A stretch of 64,000 bases of DNA from Datnioides undecimradiatus (Eukaryota > Chordata > Actinopteri > Lobotiformes > Datnioididae), in the NCBI GenBank assembly GCA_008933995.1, contig WARS01000046.1:1674001-1738000 (forward strand). Reading direction: 5' to 3'. Both the position numbers and the translations under genes were made by a program. The notes under the pieces were generated by a model. The model was not told the origin of the DNA. It ran no database searches and saw nothing but the letters and a program-made list of their open reading frames with translations. Below are positions 24,335 to 37,224 of the stretch, one piece after another; position 1 is the stretch's first letter, and every line of letters begins with the position of its first letter.

Positions 24335-24878
24335 TTTCTACGGTAAAGAAATGGAAAAAAGTGCTTATTATGGGTCCTGCACTATAATTTAATATTTGTT
24401 CAGAAGATATTTGTAATGACTAATATATAAAATTTGCCTCGGTTAACACTGTATGAAAATAAACTAGTAACTGTCTGTCATTCAGTCTTTGTTGTGCATG
24501 TATTGCAACTCAGTGACATTGAGCAAACATGAGACTGCATGAACAGAAGATGCTTTTCTCTAATGTTACTACAGGGTTTCAACATGTTAAAGTGTAACTC
24601 CATTATACGTCGTAATATAGTAACTATTAAGGGCGACGTTACGTGGATATATATTTTCGCTTTGTCAACAAACGCTAACGTTACTAATGCAACTGCAAAA
24701 CACATTTGAATCCTAATTATTAGTTACAGAAATCATTACTGGCCGCGCTGACACGGATAAAAACATTTAGTGCACTTATTTAGCTAACACTAATAACGCC
24801 GCTGTGCTCCAGCCATTTACAATATGAAGGAGGGACAAAGTAAACAAGTAAACACCCCAGAATATTTATAGCAAATAC

Positions 24879-24970
24879 CTCGCAGCAGTTCCTCACGCTT
24901 TGCGACGTCGTGTTATTCCAGCTAAATTACTTCAAAGTTGTTTTCATGTCGTTTATTTTTCACTGGGTCA
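24879..24970 (-). other. knl1 5' untranslated exon (inferred)
   Basis: On the minus strand a good donor (GAG|GTATTT) follows position 24,879. The sequence upstream is CpG-containing and leads back to the shared promoter. The coding start at 24,334 lies in the next exon, whose initiator context is GAAAATGG. The 5' edge of this exon is a guess. Confidence 0.5.
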
Positions 24971-25330
24971 ACCTGCAAAAGGAAGCTAACGTCAATGAGC
25001 ATCGATGCTAACGTCTTGAGTTTTGAGTTTAACCGCCTCTCCTCACGCATGCGCGGTGCATATTAGCCTTTGGACTTTGTCAGCTGCCTGTCTAAAACGT
25101 TATTTCGGTTACTGCAGTAAACTTAACTCAACAAAATATTGTTAAATAAAAATGTACAATCATATTAGCTTGATATAATTAGGAAATACAAACCTTAGAG
25201 CGACCAAAAAAAGTGACTTATATGGACAGGAAATTACGTGAACAACCCGGAAATGAGCGAATTGGGCGGGACGTTTTTGAATTCGCGAGGCTCTGTTTTG
25301 ACTGTTGACAAATCTTGTATCCGTGAAGGT
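24971..25330. promoter_or_regulatory. Shared divergent promoter of knl1 (-) and knstrn (+), with CCAAT and CDE/CHR-like elements
   Basis: The first exons of the two genes diverge from this roughly 350 bp interval. At 25261-25284 the plus strand reads ATTGG (inverted CCAAT, NF-Y type), then GGCGGGACG (GC-rich, CDE or E2F/SP1-like), then TTTTTGAATTC, which contains the CHR core TTTGAA, and then TTCGCG. CDE/CHR tandem elements with CCAAT boxes are the established signature of DREAM and B-MYB/FOXM1-regulated G2/M genes. I see no TATA box at a convincing position. Both products act in mitosis, so a shared cell-cycle promoter makes sense. Confidence 0.65.
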
Positions 25331-25681
25331 AGGCATTGCTGGTTAATTAAACCATGTCACGCGTGTGCTATATTTAAGTCATATTTCAATCTAAGCTAAG
25401 CTATTTACACACAGTTATGTATACAATTTGGGAAAGCGCTCCAAACTCGTTTTAAATTCTGTTCATTTAGTTTTTAGTTTCGCGTAGGTTACTGGCAAAT
25501 TGCACAGGATCTGGTATTCCACGATTTAACTGTTACATTATAATCTTATTAAACTAGAGCGTAACTGGTTAAATTATACACAATAGACATCCGGGATAGA
25601 CTAAGCGATTTTCATCAGATTGTTTCTTGACACAGCTGTCTCTGCCATTGCTCTGGCATTATATCAACTGGAGATAAAGCC

Positions 25682-27554
25682 ATGTCTTCAAAAATCCCAA
25701 GAGGTGAGTATAAATAGCCGTTTGCACAATGTTAGTGATTAAATTGACGTGTATTTTGGTTTTATTGGGTCAAACAACGCTGATGTCTCATTAACTATCT
25801 TGTGTGTTTACCAGGTGGGCAGTTACCTGCAGAAATTAAGAAAATGGGACATAGACTTGAATCCAAAGACACAGGAACTGTATCTGTAACAGCAAGTGTT
25901 GCCCAAAAATCAGATGGTATCCTTAAATCCCAAAAAGAAAATGTACCAAGGTAAGAAATTAAAAATAAGCATTCATAAGAGTAAAGTGTACATAGTGCTA
26001 TGGCATGAGCGAATGCAGTAAACAGTGGGTTAGACCCCTAACAAATAAGCAAGGCACCATGGAACTCAGTAGGCTGATAAAGATGACCTAAGCACCCCAC
26101 TGCACACAACTTTCAAGGGGACTTTGTCTTTATCGTAAGCGAAGTGAAATGGGTGTCACAATCTGAATTAAAATGCATAGTGTAAACAACCAGATTGTAA
26201 AGTTAGTTTTCATCCAGATAAACCCGAATGCACAAGTGTCAGATCATTTCCTTTTATTTCTTTGTCATCTTTTACTGTAAAGCATCACAACACAACCAAA
26301 TACCTGCCAGGCTCCACATGTTTGCTTCACAGAAATTTAATTCCTTTTTTCCCCCACTTTTGTTGTGCAGAAAAAATGTTGCTCCTAAAGTTCACAAGGG
26401 GTAAGTCCTACATTATTGTGCATACCCTGTACGTTCAATGTGCTTTTGCTCCCAGTGCACCCTTCAATGTTATGTTGCATTTTCCGTAGGGTCTCCACCA
26501 GGTATGGACAACAGGCGGAGCTCAAGGAGCAGAATCAGCATTTGATGGCTACTAATGAGGAGCTGCAGAAAACCCTCGCAGACACACAGGTGCAGGAAGC
26601 AATTTCAATGAAGTACCTGTAGGATCATAACATGACAAAAGTACCTTTACTGATACACAAATATATATGTATGTTTTTCAAAGTTTATTTTACATGTTTA
26701 TTTTATGTTGCTCTCCACTCTTGTGCAGCTGAGAGTAGCTGAGATGGAGCTGCAGTTCAGTGAGCTTGAAAAGGAGAATGCAGTGGCGCATAAAAACCTT
26801 CAGGACTGTCATGCACTCCTAGTTGCAGCAAAAATAGACCCAGGTGAATATATATCCCACCCATTTGTGTTTTTTTTAATCAGCATAATCTCTGTGTGTG
26901 TTCTGTAGGACATAACTGAGATCTCTCTGATTCTTAGTTTTAGGAGAGCGGGTGGGAGAAGCTGCACAACAAAATGAAGATCAAAGAAAAGAAGTCGTGG
27001 TATAAATATTTTATTTCAGCGTAATTCAGTATGTCTTTGAAAGCTTTATGAAACTATTAATCAAAGCACATTTGACTCAGACTCACACAGACAACTGAAA
27101 ACTGGTGAAAAACTATAATAGAAACATACATTTACTAAATCATTCAAGAAAACTGAGAAAAATGCTAACAGTTTAATAATAATTTCAATCTATATTATAC
27201 TCGTATCCTACGCATGCTGAGTATCATGCAACAACTATATTGTCTGTTTCAGAGTGTCTCCACAGACCTGCTGAATCAGCTAAAAGCATTTGGAGACACG
27301 GCCTCACAGCAACGTGCTCGGCTAGGGGTGAGTCAAGCATGTTGAAACCTCTGCGTTGTTGTAGTTGATAGGGGTAATGGTTGGAGCGTGTTTTAAAACT
27401 CTCCTTAATTTTCACACACTTACAGGAAATCCAAACAACAATGACAGAGCTCACTAAAGCGCGGGAACAGATGAAGCAGGAAAGGGAGACCTTTTCCCTG
27501 GAGGCTGCTGAAATGGAAGAGGCGCTCAAGGAAGCAGAAGCACTCCTGTTATAA
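25682..27554 (+). CDS. knstrn: Kinastrin / small kinetochore-associated protein (SKAP), complete, 8 exons
   Basis: SKAP works with astrin at mature, microtubule-attached kinetochores and tracks microtubule plus ends through EB proteins. Exons: 25682-25703, 25815-25950, 26371-26400, 26490-26589, 26729-26843, 26938-26999, 27253-27327, 27426-27554. The sum is 669 nt (222 residues plus stop) with all phases consistent; human KNSTRN is longer, about 316. The start is the first ATG of the open frame and is followed by SSKIPRGG, which contains an SxIP-type EB-binding motif (S3-K4-I5-P6). Residues about 70-222 are rich in Glu, Gln, Lys and Leu and look like one long coiled coil. The call rests on the coiled-coil C-terminus, the short SxIP/basic N-terminus and adjacency to knl1; I could not align it. 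Another short coiled-coil mitotic protein is the main alternative. Confidence 0.82.
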
Positions 27555-27639
27555 AAATGTGTAATAATTTCAGAATGTAAAATAAGTTGAGAGAAAAAAA
27601 TGTGTATATTGATAGTATGTGTTTTAAAGACTGATATTG

Positions 27640-27645
27640 AATAAA
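27640..27645 (+). terminator. knstrn poly(A) signal
   Basis: AATAAA lies 86 nt after the knstrn stop codon, inside 'gaataaataattc'. A second AATAAA occurs at about 27,688. Confidence 0.7.
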
Positions 27646-27699
27646 TAATTCTTACTTCATCGTGTGAGTTTTCTTATATTGTCAGATAAATAAAATGTA

Positions 27700-28112
27700 G
27701 TAATGGATCATTTAACATTTACACTAACTAACAGTACATATGTCAGGAAAGATGCCCATTACGGTTACAGTTCACTCTTTGTACTTGCTTGTTGTCTGCA
27801 ACCTCTGACCAGTATTTTGCGTCTTACACCACTGTATGTATTTGTAACAGTAAATGGTGACTGCAGATTTAGCTTACCAATACAAATTTAACATCAACTA
27901 ATAAATTATGATTTATAATCAATTACTAATTATAACCCAGTTTTGTGAAATGTTTTATTCTGAAACAGCAATTTCTATAAGGATTGCTTTTATATTTAAG
28001 TATATTTTGAATTTGATTTTGAATACTTTTGTATTTTTACTTGAGGAAATAATTAGAGTACTTGGTCCGGCACTGTCTCTTGGTCCCATCCCGTTTGTCT
28101 TCTATGGCTCTG
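27700..28112. other. Convergent intergenic region between knstrn and the adhesion GPCR
   Basis: The two genes point at each other across 559 bp. The minus strand reads AATAAA at 27954-27959, about 155 nt past the receptor's stop codon, and this is its likely poly(A) signal. I see no other feature in the AT-rich sequence. Confidence 0.6.
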
Positions 28113-31100
28113 TTATTTGCCTTGTAAGTTTGCATAGGGGTTGCCCAGGCTGGTTTGCAGACTGGTGGTGGTGGTGCTGCTGGTGTTTAAGCTTGTTTGA
28201 CCACTCTCACCACTGTTTAACTCTCCCGTGTGGCTGGTGTTGTAGTAGTAGATGAACAAGAAGAAACCTGCCGGGCAAAGAGAGAGGGTCGCTCATAAGA
28301 ACAAGCTCATTCTTTGAAAAGTAGTTTATCTCTACACACAATAAAATATCAGTCTATATGAAACTTTTACTCCAATATTAGCCAAATGCTACAGTAATAT
28401 GATGGTACAACAGTCTGATTTCAGGCAATACTCCATTGTTTATGTGTTTTGTAGGGGGTAAACAAAGTGGAGAACAAGTGAGACTAGTGAGACTAAACTA
28501 ACTCTTAAATTATAAAAAATAATAATGTAAATATGCTGATAACCCCTGAAAGAAACTGCTGTGGCATCATGTTGTTTTTGTTTGGGTTGGGTTGGTAGCC
28601 AACATGGCGCATCATTAGCATAGCATCATTTTTTTGCTCTATTCATCTGTCGTTAATATAAAAGAACTGCTTAAAGCGGCTGTATATCAATAACATCAAT
28701 ATCATTTCAAACAGCTGGATCACATCTGGGCTGATCACACTTGTGGTTACCTTGGAAAGAATTGAGAACCGTGAAAATGTAGTAGGCGGGGATCTGGAGG
28801 GGACCGTGGGCGAAGAAGGCAAAACCCCATGTGATACCCAGCATGCAACACAGTCCCAGGATTGTGACAATACTTTTGCCACTTCTGTTGACCTGTGCTG
28901 TGCCTGTGTTGGTTCTTCTGAGACAGAAGAGCCAGGACAGTATGATGATGAAGGTGGTGAAGGTGAAGAGGAAGACCAACACATAGTAGCCTATGTTGAC
29001 AATGTAGTGGATGTTGCTGTCTATTATCCAGCACCTTGGGACAGAACATATATGTCAGTAAAGGAAAAGATAAATCTATGATCTGCAGATTTCAAAAATT
29101 AGTTGGCAACTCACATGGACACATTTTCCTTAGAGTCATTAGTGTGGATGATTTGTTCGCCATATTTTCCTACGATGAGCAGGACAATCCCAACCACACT
29201 GGGTACTACTGGAGAGGGCGAAAGAGACCCGCTGAATTGCAAACGTCATGTGCGCGATCAAACAGGCAGCACTAAACGATGGCTTGTACTCACTCCAGCT
29301 GAGAACTGAGACTTTGAGTATGTAGAGACGGATGACGATTTTGCCCCCCGTGTGCAGCTGCATGCAGAGGTGAAAGGCCTGCACAGCGAACCAGGTGAAC
29401 GTGGCCAACATGAAGTAGTGCATCAGAGCCGCCATGATCTGGCAGCCCACGGAGCTCTTGAGCTTTGCCACAAAGTTGTTGATCAGGAAAGTGAAGTTAA
29501 GCAGAAACATGGCCAACACCAGGTGGATAAGAATCCTTGTGGCATTGCTGGCCTTGGTCTTTCTGTTAGGAGCAATGAACAGAGGAAATACGTGTATAAT
29601 TTCATGCAAAACGTTGTTTTATTTTCATAGGCATCCAGTAGGTACATGCTGTAACACAATGAAGCCACTATTCCACCGTCTCATTTCCCTACTGCAAACG
29701 TTCGGACGTCACACGCCACTGTGTTCTGCTATTCTGGAGAGCAGACTTATTTACATGACTCTTCACCAAACTAACCGCATGAAACGCCACAGCGCAGCAT
29801 CTACATGTCCTGAGGTGTTTTTGCAGCTGGCTTGTAAGGGATGACCTGGTTTCAAACTGGTGCACACTTTGATGCTTGTGTCCTTTGACTTAGAAATAGA
29901 GACAGAATAAAGCGCTCTCCTGTCTTTGAGTCGGAATATAAATATTCAGTGTGTCGCTAACTGGAAAAATCACACACATACACATGGCAGACATTACTTA
30001 TTACTCCAAACTGAACTCATTTTAGATTAACTGATATAAATTACTCAATACTGAAAATGTATTAGTAACTCTAAACTCTGATATTATTCTTATTCATTTG
30101 GAGAAGGCTTTCTGACAGACCTATTCAGACCTTTATTTTGAAAAACATCAGTCATGCTTTATTCTACATAGTTTCCTAATAATTTCCTGGAAGTTTCCTG
30201 GGAAGAGCCATTTTGTCTGAAACTATTTATAGAGGTTGAGTTGTGCTCACCGCATTAGGAAGTGCATGAAGAGGACTATGCTGAGGAAGAACATGGACAA
30301 CCCACAGCCAACTTGAGAGATGATGGTGAGGGTGTTCAGGTCAGAAGCAGATATGGTTTCGTTAAGAGGAGCCTGCAAAGAGCCACAGTTAAACGCCTTC
30401 AAGCAACGGCACCAGTTATCAGGATGGGTTGATTTAAAAATGAAACGCACCAATAAGATGGCAAAAAATGTCAAATGTGAACACTGGCATGTGATGCTGT
30501 TTACGTCTTCTAATGTCAGACATCCGTCACTGGTCCAGTTTGGTCGGGCTCCTAAAAAAACAGACACATGCAAACAGGGGTGTTTCATAAATGTATGAGA
30601 CTTAAGCATAGATGCTCCAGCCAGTCAGGTTTAATCCCATTTACCCCAGAATCAAGGGTCTATTCCAGGTTTTAGAGGTGCAACTTTTTTTTTTTTTTAC
30701 CGTGCAACATAAATTTGCTCACTAGTAGGTGTTGTGGGCATGTCCAGAGTTTAATGTTGCGATATCTTAGACCAACTTGCAAATAAGCAATTGGGAAAAA
30801 CAATACCTTCACCGTTCCACGACTGACAAGATGGGATTCCTTTCTGTAAGCAACAGCAGTGACAAAGGTGCATTTAGAAGATGCTCTTGGATGGTGCACA
30901 AAGTCAAAAAAGTACAAACAATACACATTTGATGGTGCGCTTTTTTTTTGGTTTTACTCACATATGTCACGTTTCGAAAATCGATTGCTATTTTGTCTGT
31001 GAGGTTCATGATCATGGCTCCCATTTCAATGGCTAAAACCTCATTGCCTAAAACAGTGCTGTTCAGCTTGTCCTGAAAAAATGTGAAAGAGTGACAAAGC

Positions 31101-34100
31101 AGTAGCGTGGTCGCAAGTGTGAGGTGAAAAAAGGTGAAACTGAGATGTATTTTTCTTACCTTGGCCATGTTGGTGAATCGCAAAACAGCCGCAAACGGGA
31201 CAGTGACGTTCAAGCTGATAGATTTTTCAAATGCTTCTTTTGGAACCGTAACAGATCTTGAAAATGGAGCCAGACTGTCTCTGTTTTCTATGATCTGCAG
31301 GGAAGAGCGGAGGAGAGTCCAAAAAAAATAGTGTGCATTCTGCAGAATTATGAATTATTCCGTTACACAGGGTCCAGTTATCATCCAGGATAACTTAAAC
31401 TTAAGTTTAGAAAAGACGGGAAGTAAGATGTAAAGTTAGAGGAATACCTGAACCCTTTGAAAACTACAGTATTATCATTTAGAAAGAGATACTTGCAGCT
31501 TTAGACTAGTGAACAACAGTTTGCCCATTGATGCTGAGCACCACATTTAATCGGTGTGTGTCAGTTTGGTTATAGCTCCCGCTCAGGTCCAGTAGTAACG
31601 CTGTAATGTGTCACACTGTGCCGGCCCCCAGCTGTTATCTCCTACAAACTTGTTCCAGCCAACCACTCCTGCTAAAACCACAGGTTTTTGTTTTTATCAG
31701 CAGTAATTATGTTAATAGATTGCAGGGATTTTTTTTTTACTGACATTTATGGTCCCAATCATGTTGTTGTCGCTCTAACTCTGCTAGCTTTTTCCTGCCA
31801 GGTACTTGATGAGTTTTGTCACAATTCCACTGTTTTCATTAGTTTTTTTTGAGTTTTCCGACATGCACATGCAAAACTAATGACATGTCAGCTGCTTACA
31901 CACACCGTACTTTGTGGTTAGGGCTAATTAGCAAACTTTTGCATGCTAACATGCTTTATGTAAGATGATAGCATTTTAGCCATGCCTGTAAAGAACAGCA
32001 CTGCAGCGCCTGGAGCCTCACAGAGCTGCTGGCATGGCAGCAGGCTCCTGTAACTCCTGCTATGTTTCATGAAGTCATAGACATTCAGAGTGCAATTACA
32101 GTTTGTTGTGCACACACACACACTCAATGTACAGACATAAAATAGATTTGATGCCTCATGCCTGGAAAGAAGGCAAAACGTTGAATTTAAGCATCGCCCA
32201 ATGACATATTATTAGACTTCATATATGACACTGAGATGATCTGAGATGATCATCACATCCAAAGACATACTGTCAAATAAAAGTAATGCACCCACGGTCA
32301 TGTTGTCCTCTGGAGACACGTAAGCAAAGGAGACTTCGTTCACGTCCTCAGGCTCTGTTTCTCTCACTAAGATGCCTGTGACTCCTTCTCCCACCGTCAA
32401 TAAAGCTGAGGACGCGTTGATGGAGGTGGCGAGGATGGACATTTTGTCCATGACTTTACTGTTGAATAATGGAGGGACATTTGTGCCTTACAGATGGAAT
32501 ATCATACCCGCATCTCTGTCAGCACATATGTACATTAGTTTGAGTTTGATGAGAAGACCAATACCACTTTTAGCTACAGACCTGGAGCATGGAGGTGATT
32601 AGCTTATCTTACTCAAAGGCTGAAAGTATAAGGAAACAGCTTTCCTGGTTCTGTCCAAAGTTAAAAATGCCCAATAGCACCTTGAAAGTTCACGGATAAA
32701 CACATTTTATTCTATGCTTTGTAGTTTTACAGGGAGTTCTGTGCACTAACCAGTGAGGGATTAAAACGCACCCCCCTTGTTAACCTGGAACCACCTCTTT
32801 CCATGTCCTATCAGCAGACAGAGACAGAAATATGTTAGTCTTGCCTGCCTGGATTATTGATCTAACTTAAGTTTGAGCAAGCAATAATCCTTCGACTCGA
32901 TTGTGAATCTGTTATATCAGCAGGCTGCCTGTGTATTGATAAAGCCGTGGAGCTGTCTGTGGTGCTGAAGTTGAAGACATACTTGTAATTGTGCCTTTTT
33001 CTCTCAGAAACACCCTTCTGTACTTTACAGAGGAGGGTGACCTTCATGATCAAAGTCACAGGTAGCAAAGTCTAATTGCAGATGAGCGAGCGGACGGCTG
33101 CTGCCTGTAGTATTCCTAGGAGCTAACCACCTCCTTGCTTGAGCTCCACAGTGACATTAATCTTCTCATGTCACAAGAAAGTAAATAAGCACATACTGAT
33201 TTAGCTTATTTCATTCATTTTTCCAGGACCACGTACAAATGAGCATTAATCTCAGCCACATACCGCCCCAGATTTCTAACTATCCCTTTAATACATTCAT
33301 GGAGCATGTCTTACGCAGCTTGGGCGGGGTCGACTTCTCCTTCAACAACGTCTAGCGTCATGCCGAGGTGGCTGAGTACATCGCGATCGAGTTGCTCTTC
33401 AGGCTTTTTCACTGGATTATCACAGTTGAAGCAGTCTGTGCTGTTTGATGTTATGTTGATGATGTACTTGTCCTTGACCCCAGCTGAAAAGGAGAAACAT
33501 CAGCTTCCATCTCAAACTAATCCAGCTATTTAGTTTAATTTGTCCTCTTCCATTTTCCATTTTTATGTCTGTGCCACTGATTGATTAGCATGATCAGCAA
33601 CAAAAAGCAGGAAAGTTACAGCAGTCTGGAGAGCTGCACAATCGGCATTTACACATTACAATTCTGCTCATCTGGAGAGAACTCACCCATGCTGTTGCAG
33701 TTGTTTTCATCATAGGCTTTGTTTTTTTGTTGTTGACACGTGCCTGTGCGCACATTTCTAACCCAACAAGCGTTATCTGGGCCTGAAACAGTCAGAATTC
33801 AGCACCGATCCACAGAGAAGAAGAAACATAAGCCAACTAGGACAGAGCCATAGAGGTGTACTAATCCAGAGAGTAACATTACGCAACAGTCTCTGTGACA
33901 TTATTCATTTGAATTTAACTAGGGGAAGTTGTATTTATGAGTTGCAGTAAAAAACAAAGAAGGTGAATAACTGTCTTACAAATTCTTCCAATTTGTTTGA
34001 CTAATGTTTAATAACTTAAACGAGATGTGATTAACAGACTGGGGTGTAAAGGAAACGTGCTTACCTGTGTCGACGGGGAGATCCTTGTTCCGATCTGGAG

Positions 34101-35218
34101 TGAGAGATTTGTATTATTCGAAACAAATCATCAGCTTTCATGTCTGTGCCTTTAAAAGTTGCCTTGTGTGAGTTTGTGTAACCATCCTATTCAACAAATC
34201 TCTTACTCACGCACAAACATGCACGCGCAAAACAAACGAGCAAACGTATTTTTTCAAAGAAAGATTTATATTACAGATACGTAATATTACCGTCTATGCT
34301 GGACACAGTGGCACTGCAGTTCCCTTGCAGGACAACCAGAGACAATTTCTTGTCTACGTGCCATTTAGACAAGTACAGCTTTCCCTGAAACCACTGAGGC
34401 CACTCTTTCTCCAAATCTGCTGCTTATTCAAACAGAAGATACAATTTGAGTCTTACTGTAACGAAACAATGAGGAAATAATAAACAAAACTGTTAAGTGA
34501 GCATAACTAACAGAAAGTAGTGTGCACTCACATGGCGTTGATGCATTTTTCTGCAGAAATATTATGCAAGTGTCTGCAGAGACGTGAGGAATGAAATCTT
34601 ATTACGTCAGGCGCCATCGCACAAAAGCAGAATTACTTACAACAAAATGTATTTTCTGCAGACAAGGGGTCCAATTAATGCTCGAGGACAGGTTACTAGT
34701 CAGGGTATGTTACAAGTTTGCACCAAGTGTCACTGAAGCACATCCAAGAACAAAAAATGCTTGGGGAATAATTTGTACACAGTTATTATGTCCATGTCTT
34801 CCTATAGCTTCTGATGACATGACCAGGGACTGTAATTAAAATGTTTAACACAGTTTTGACTCACCTATATTAACATATTTGTTACTGTCGATGACGCCAT
34901 TGAAGTCATCGAGGACAACAAAAGGTTTGTCTTTGCAGTCCAAACAGGTTCGGATTTTTGTTTTGCCGGTCTTATCGTCCGAGCATTGCTTTCCTCGGCC
35001 TGAAATACAACAATCAAATCAGGAAACAGGTTTGTTTTTTATTTTTACACGCCATAATAACCGCAGTAGATCTGAAGCTCTCTATATTTGTTCTAAAATA
35101 CAATGTAAGAGAATAAAACAAAGGCATTTTTTTAAGCTCAAGAGAGACACTGAAGAAAACTTGTCTACTTACAAACCCACACAAGTCCCACGAAGAAAAC
35201 CCAAGTCATCCAGTTCAT
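28113..35218 (-). CDS. Adhesion G protein-coupled receptor, ADGRG (GPR56/97/114-like) type, complete, 16 exons
   Basis: Exons in transcript order: 35173-35218, 34865-34999, 34291-34419, 34065-34094, 33687-33782, 33315-33483, 32296-32458, 31160-31294, 30962-31072, 30807-30843, 30451-30551, 30251-30372, 29294-29562, 29115-29208, 28751-29034, 28113-28267. The sum is 2,076 nt (691 residues plus stop), phase-consistent. Residues 1-16 form a hydrophobic signal peptide starting MNWMTW. A Cys- and Asn-glycosylation-rich ectodomain follows and leads into a GAIN domain. The GPS motif at 351-384 has W356, C361, C372 and C374 and the cleavage site HL|T (L377/T378), so self-cleavage is expected and the tethered agonist begins TFFAILL. 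Seven hydrophobic segments follow from about residue 392, ending FFLFIYYY, then a Ser/Thr/Asn-rich tail. The donor after exon 32296-32458 (GTGGGT) was chosen because it alone keeps frame. The exact paralogue cannot be named. Confidence 0.9.
31860..32080. repeat. Degenerate teleost interspersed repeat in a GPCR intron
   Basis: The block holds 'gctaattagcaaac', 'gcatgctaacatgct', 'cactgcagcgcctggagcctc' and 'acagagctgctggcatgg' in that order, the same words as in the repeat at 8,440-9,240. It lies in the intron between the exons at 31160-31294 and 32296-32458. Boundaries are approximate. Confidence 0.6.
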
Positions 35219-36180
35219 GTTCTGTTTAGTGGCATTAAGTCTCAGTCAGAGTGTGTGATCCCAGAAAATGAATAAGTATAGCTCAAAAGTGCTTTTTCTC
35301 TAAGAGAGTATCAGTCAAGGGTTTGACTTTGCATAGCTGCCTGCAGGAGGAACTTTGTTTTGCAAATTGCAACTTCCTGAAAATGTCGTAACAGATAAAT
35401 CCTTGTGCCGCTCTCCTATGCAAAGCAGCCTGAATAACATTACGTCTGGCGAACGTTAGAGTGGAGACGTGACAGACACAACTCAATTATCTGATTGGAC
35501 TGAAGCATATTATTGTTCAGGGGTGCGGAGAAAAGATGACTTTTACGAAAATGCCCTCAAGACCTATACCTGAAATGTTAACCCTCAAAATGAATTTCAT
35601 TTAATATTTGATTTAATAACTTGATATTCTCATTATATCAAACTAGACTAACAAACTAAACACAAACTGAATGCCTGCACCACAAAAAGCAACAATAGCA
35701 CCTGAGATCCTGTTAGCAGAAGATTGAAATGAAACGTTGTCATGGTATATAAGGAGGTAGTTTGGATTCACACGCTCCAAGATGTTTCCAGTATTTGAAC
35801 AGGCCAGTTTCCACTTTGCTGGTACGCTCAGCTGATAGGATCAAGTGGTTGAACTGTATATGTCATCAAGTGCTAACTTTTGCAAACTTATAGTGTATGA
35901 GACTACAAAAAAATAACATAAAACACTTCTGGTTAGGCTTCATTGTTCCATATGTTGAGGGAAAAGCTTTGTTTTTAATGGAATAATACGGAGACAGATC
36001 TCAAATTGAAGGATATTTAGGAAAAAACATCTGTACGGTAAGATTAATTAGGGCAGGTAGGAATATTTTGAAATATGCCTTTTTTGTGTTTTAGGTGAAC
36101 TGACCCTTTATAATGCGTCGCCGTGTCTTTCTTTGTCCAGTAGAGGGAGGCATCGCGGGGTTTTGTTGCACCTCCACTGA
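35219..36180. other. Divergent intergenic region between the adhesion GPCR and mtif3
   Basis: This region separates two divergently transcribed genes. The half near 35,220-35,480 should contain the receptor's 5' untranslated region and promoter, but I see no clear TATA or CpG cluster. The rest is AT-rich without recognisable elements. Confidence 0.5.
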
Positions 36181-36194
36181 CTCAAATTATATGA

Positions 36195-36267
36195 AGAAGT
36201 GCATGGCGGAAGTAGAGTCAACAGTCACCCTGCTGCAGAGAACATGAATAAACGACATTGATCCACA
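36195..36267 (+). other. mtif3 5' untranslated exon and promoter-proximal element (inferred)
   Basis: ATGGCGGAAGT at about 36,203 combines a YY1-like ATGGCGG with an ETS core (GGAAGT), a common arrangement in promoters of nuclear-encoded mitochondrial genes. A consensus donor follows at 36,268 (CACA|GTGAGT). The first coding exon lies about 950 bp downstream and is preceded by a T-rich acceptor tract. The ATG inside GCATGG and the one at 36,244 would make only short upstream frames. Confidence 0.5.
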
Positions 36268-37224
36268 GTGAGTAAACAGCACCAAAACAGCTGGCGCATT
36301 TGTGGGAATTTAGCCAATGAGGAGATTAGTGTTTGTTTCCTTTAATCTCGCAGCTTGTGTTTTTAACATAGACGTTTGGTTTGTGTGTAATCCGAGGATC
36401 TGGTTACCACGGCCAGGACAACATGTTCAGAGTTCCAGTGTCACAGAAAATGTGTTAACTCAAATTACATTATTACTTAAATCGCAATATTACTGATAAT
36501 AAACTCGGTCTAAACGAATGTACAGCTTTCTTGGTCAACACCAGACTCTGCTTTGATATCTTTCAGTTTAAGGTTCACATGTTTCGTTCACCCCCAGAGC
36601 GACACGATGCATTTACAGCAGTGTTTTTAATGAATTATTAAGGCGTGATGAACAGTTCGGCTCTACGATACCGACGAACTTTAAGTCATGTGTTAGCTTT
36701 TCCAGTCTGCTTGCGGTCACGACCGCAGCTGCGCCGTTTTACGAGCAGCCTTACGATTTCAGGAATGACGCGTGAGGTAATTTAACTAAAATGCAAATAA
36801 GTGTAGATCTTCCAAGAGTAATTAATGAAGTTTATGTGCTGTATGCCGAATACCACAGTGGACCCTGCCGATTTGGAAAATGTCTAATTTGAGGCGTATG
36901 GTGCGTTTGCAGTGGCAGCTAAATAAGCCAAACTTTAATTGGGCGATGCTTAAATGGAGGCTGGCCTGGCGGGTTTCAATCAAAATTCTACTAATAATGC
37001 AGAGATGAAACTGATCTATTGTACATTTATTGTAACATCCCGCCTGCCTTGCCTGTCAAACAGTAATTAAAAGATTGAGTAAATAATTTTAATTTTAAAT
37101 ATTATTTTTTTAAATGCCATACACAGCGAAGGTGTTCAGGCTTAAAAGACACCATTCATATTACTTAAAAAGAATTGCATCTTGCAGCTCAACTGTCCCT
37201 TTTTTTTTAATATATATCTAGGAC

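Noticed and set aside
28743..29081. Plus-strand 112-codon ORF and two extra minus-strand frames
   Set aside because: They are shadows of the adhesion GPCR transmembrane exon at 28751-29034.
32212..32295. Continuation of the GPCR exon past 32,296
   Set aside because: The frame stays open, but only the GTGGGT donor at 32,295 ends in phase 0 and joins the next GAIN exon without a frameshift.
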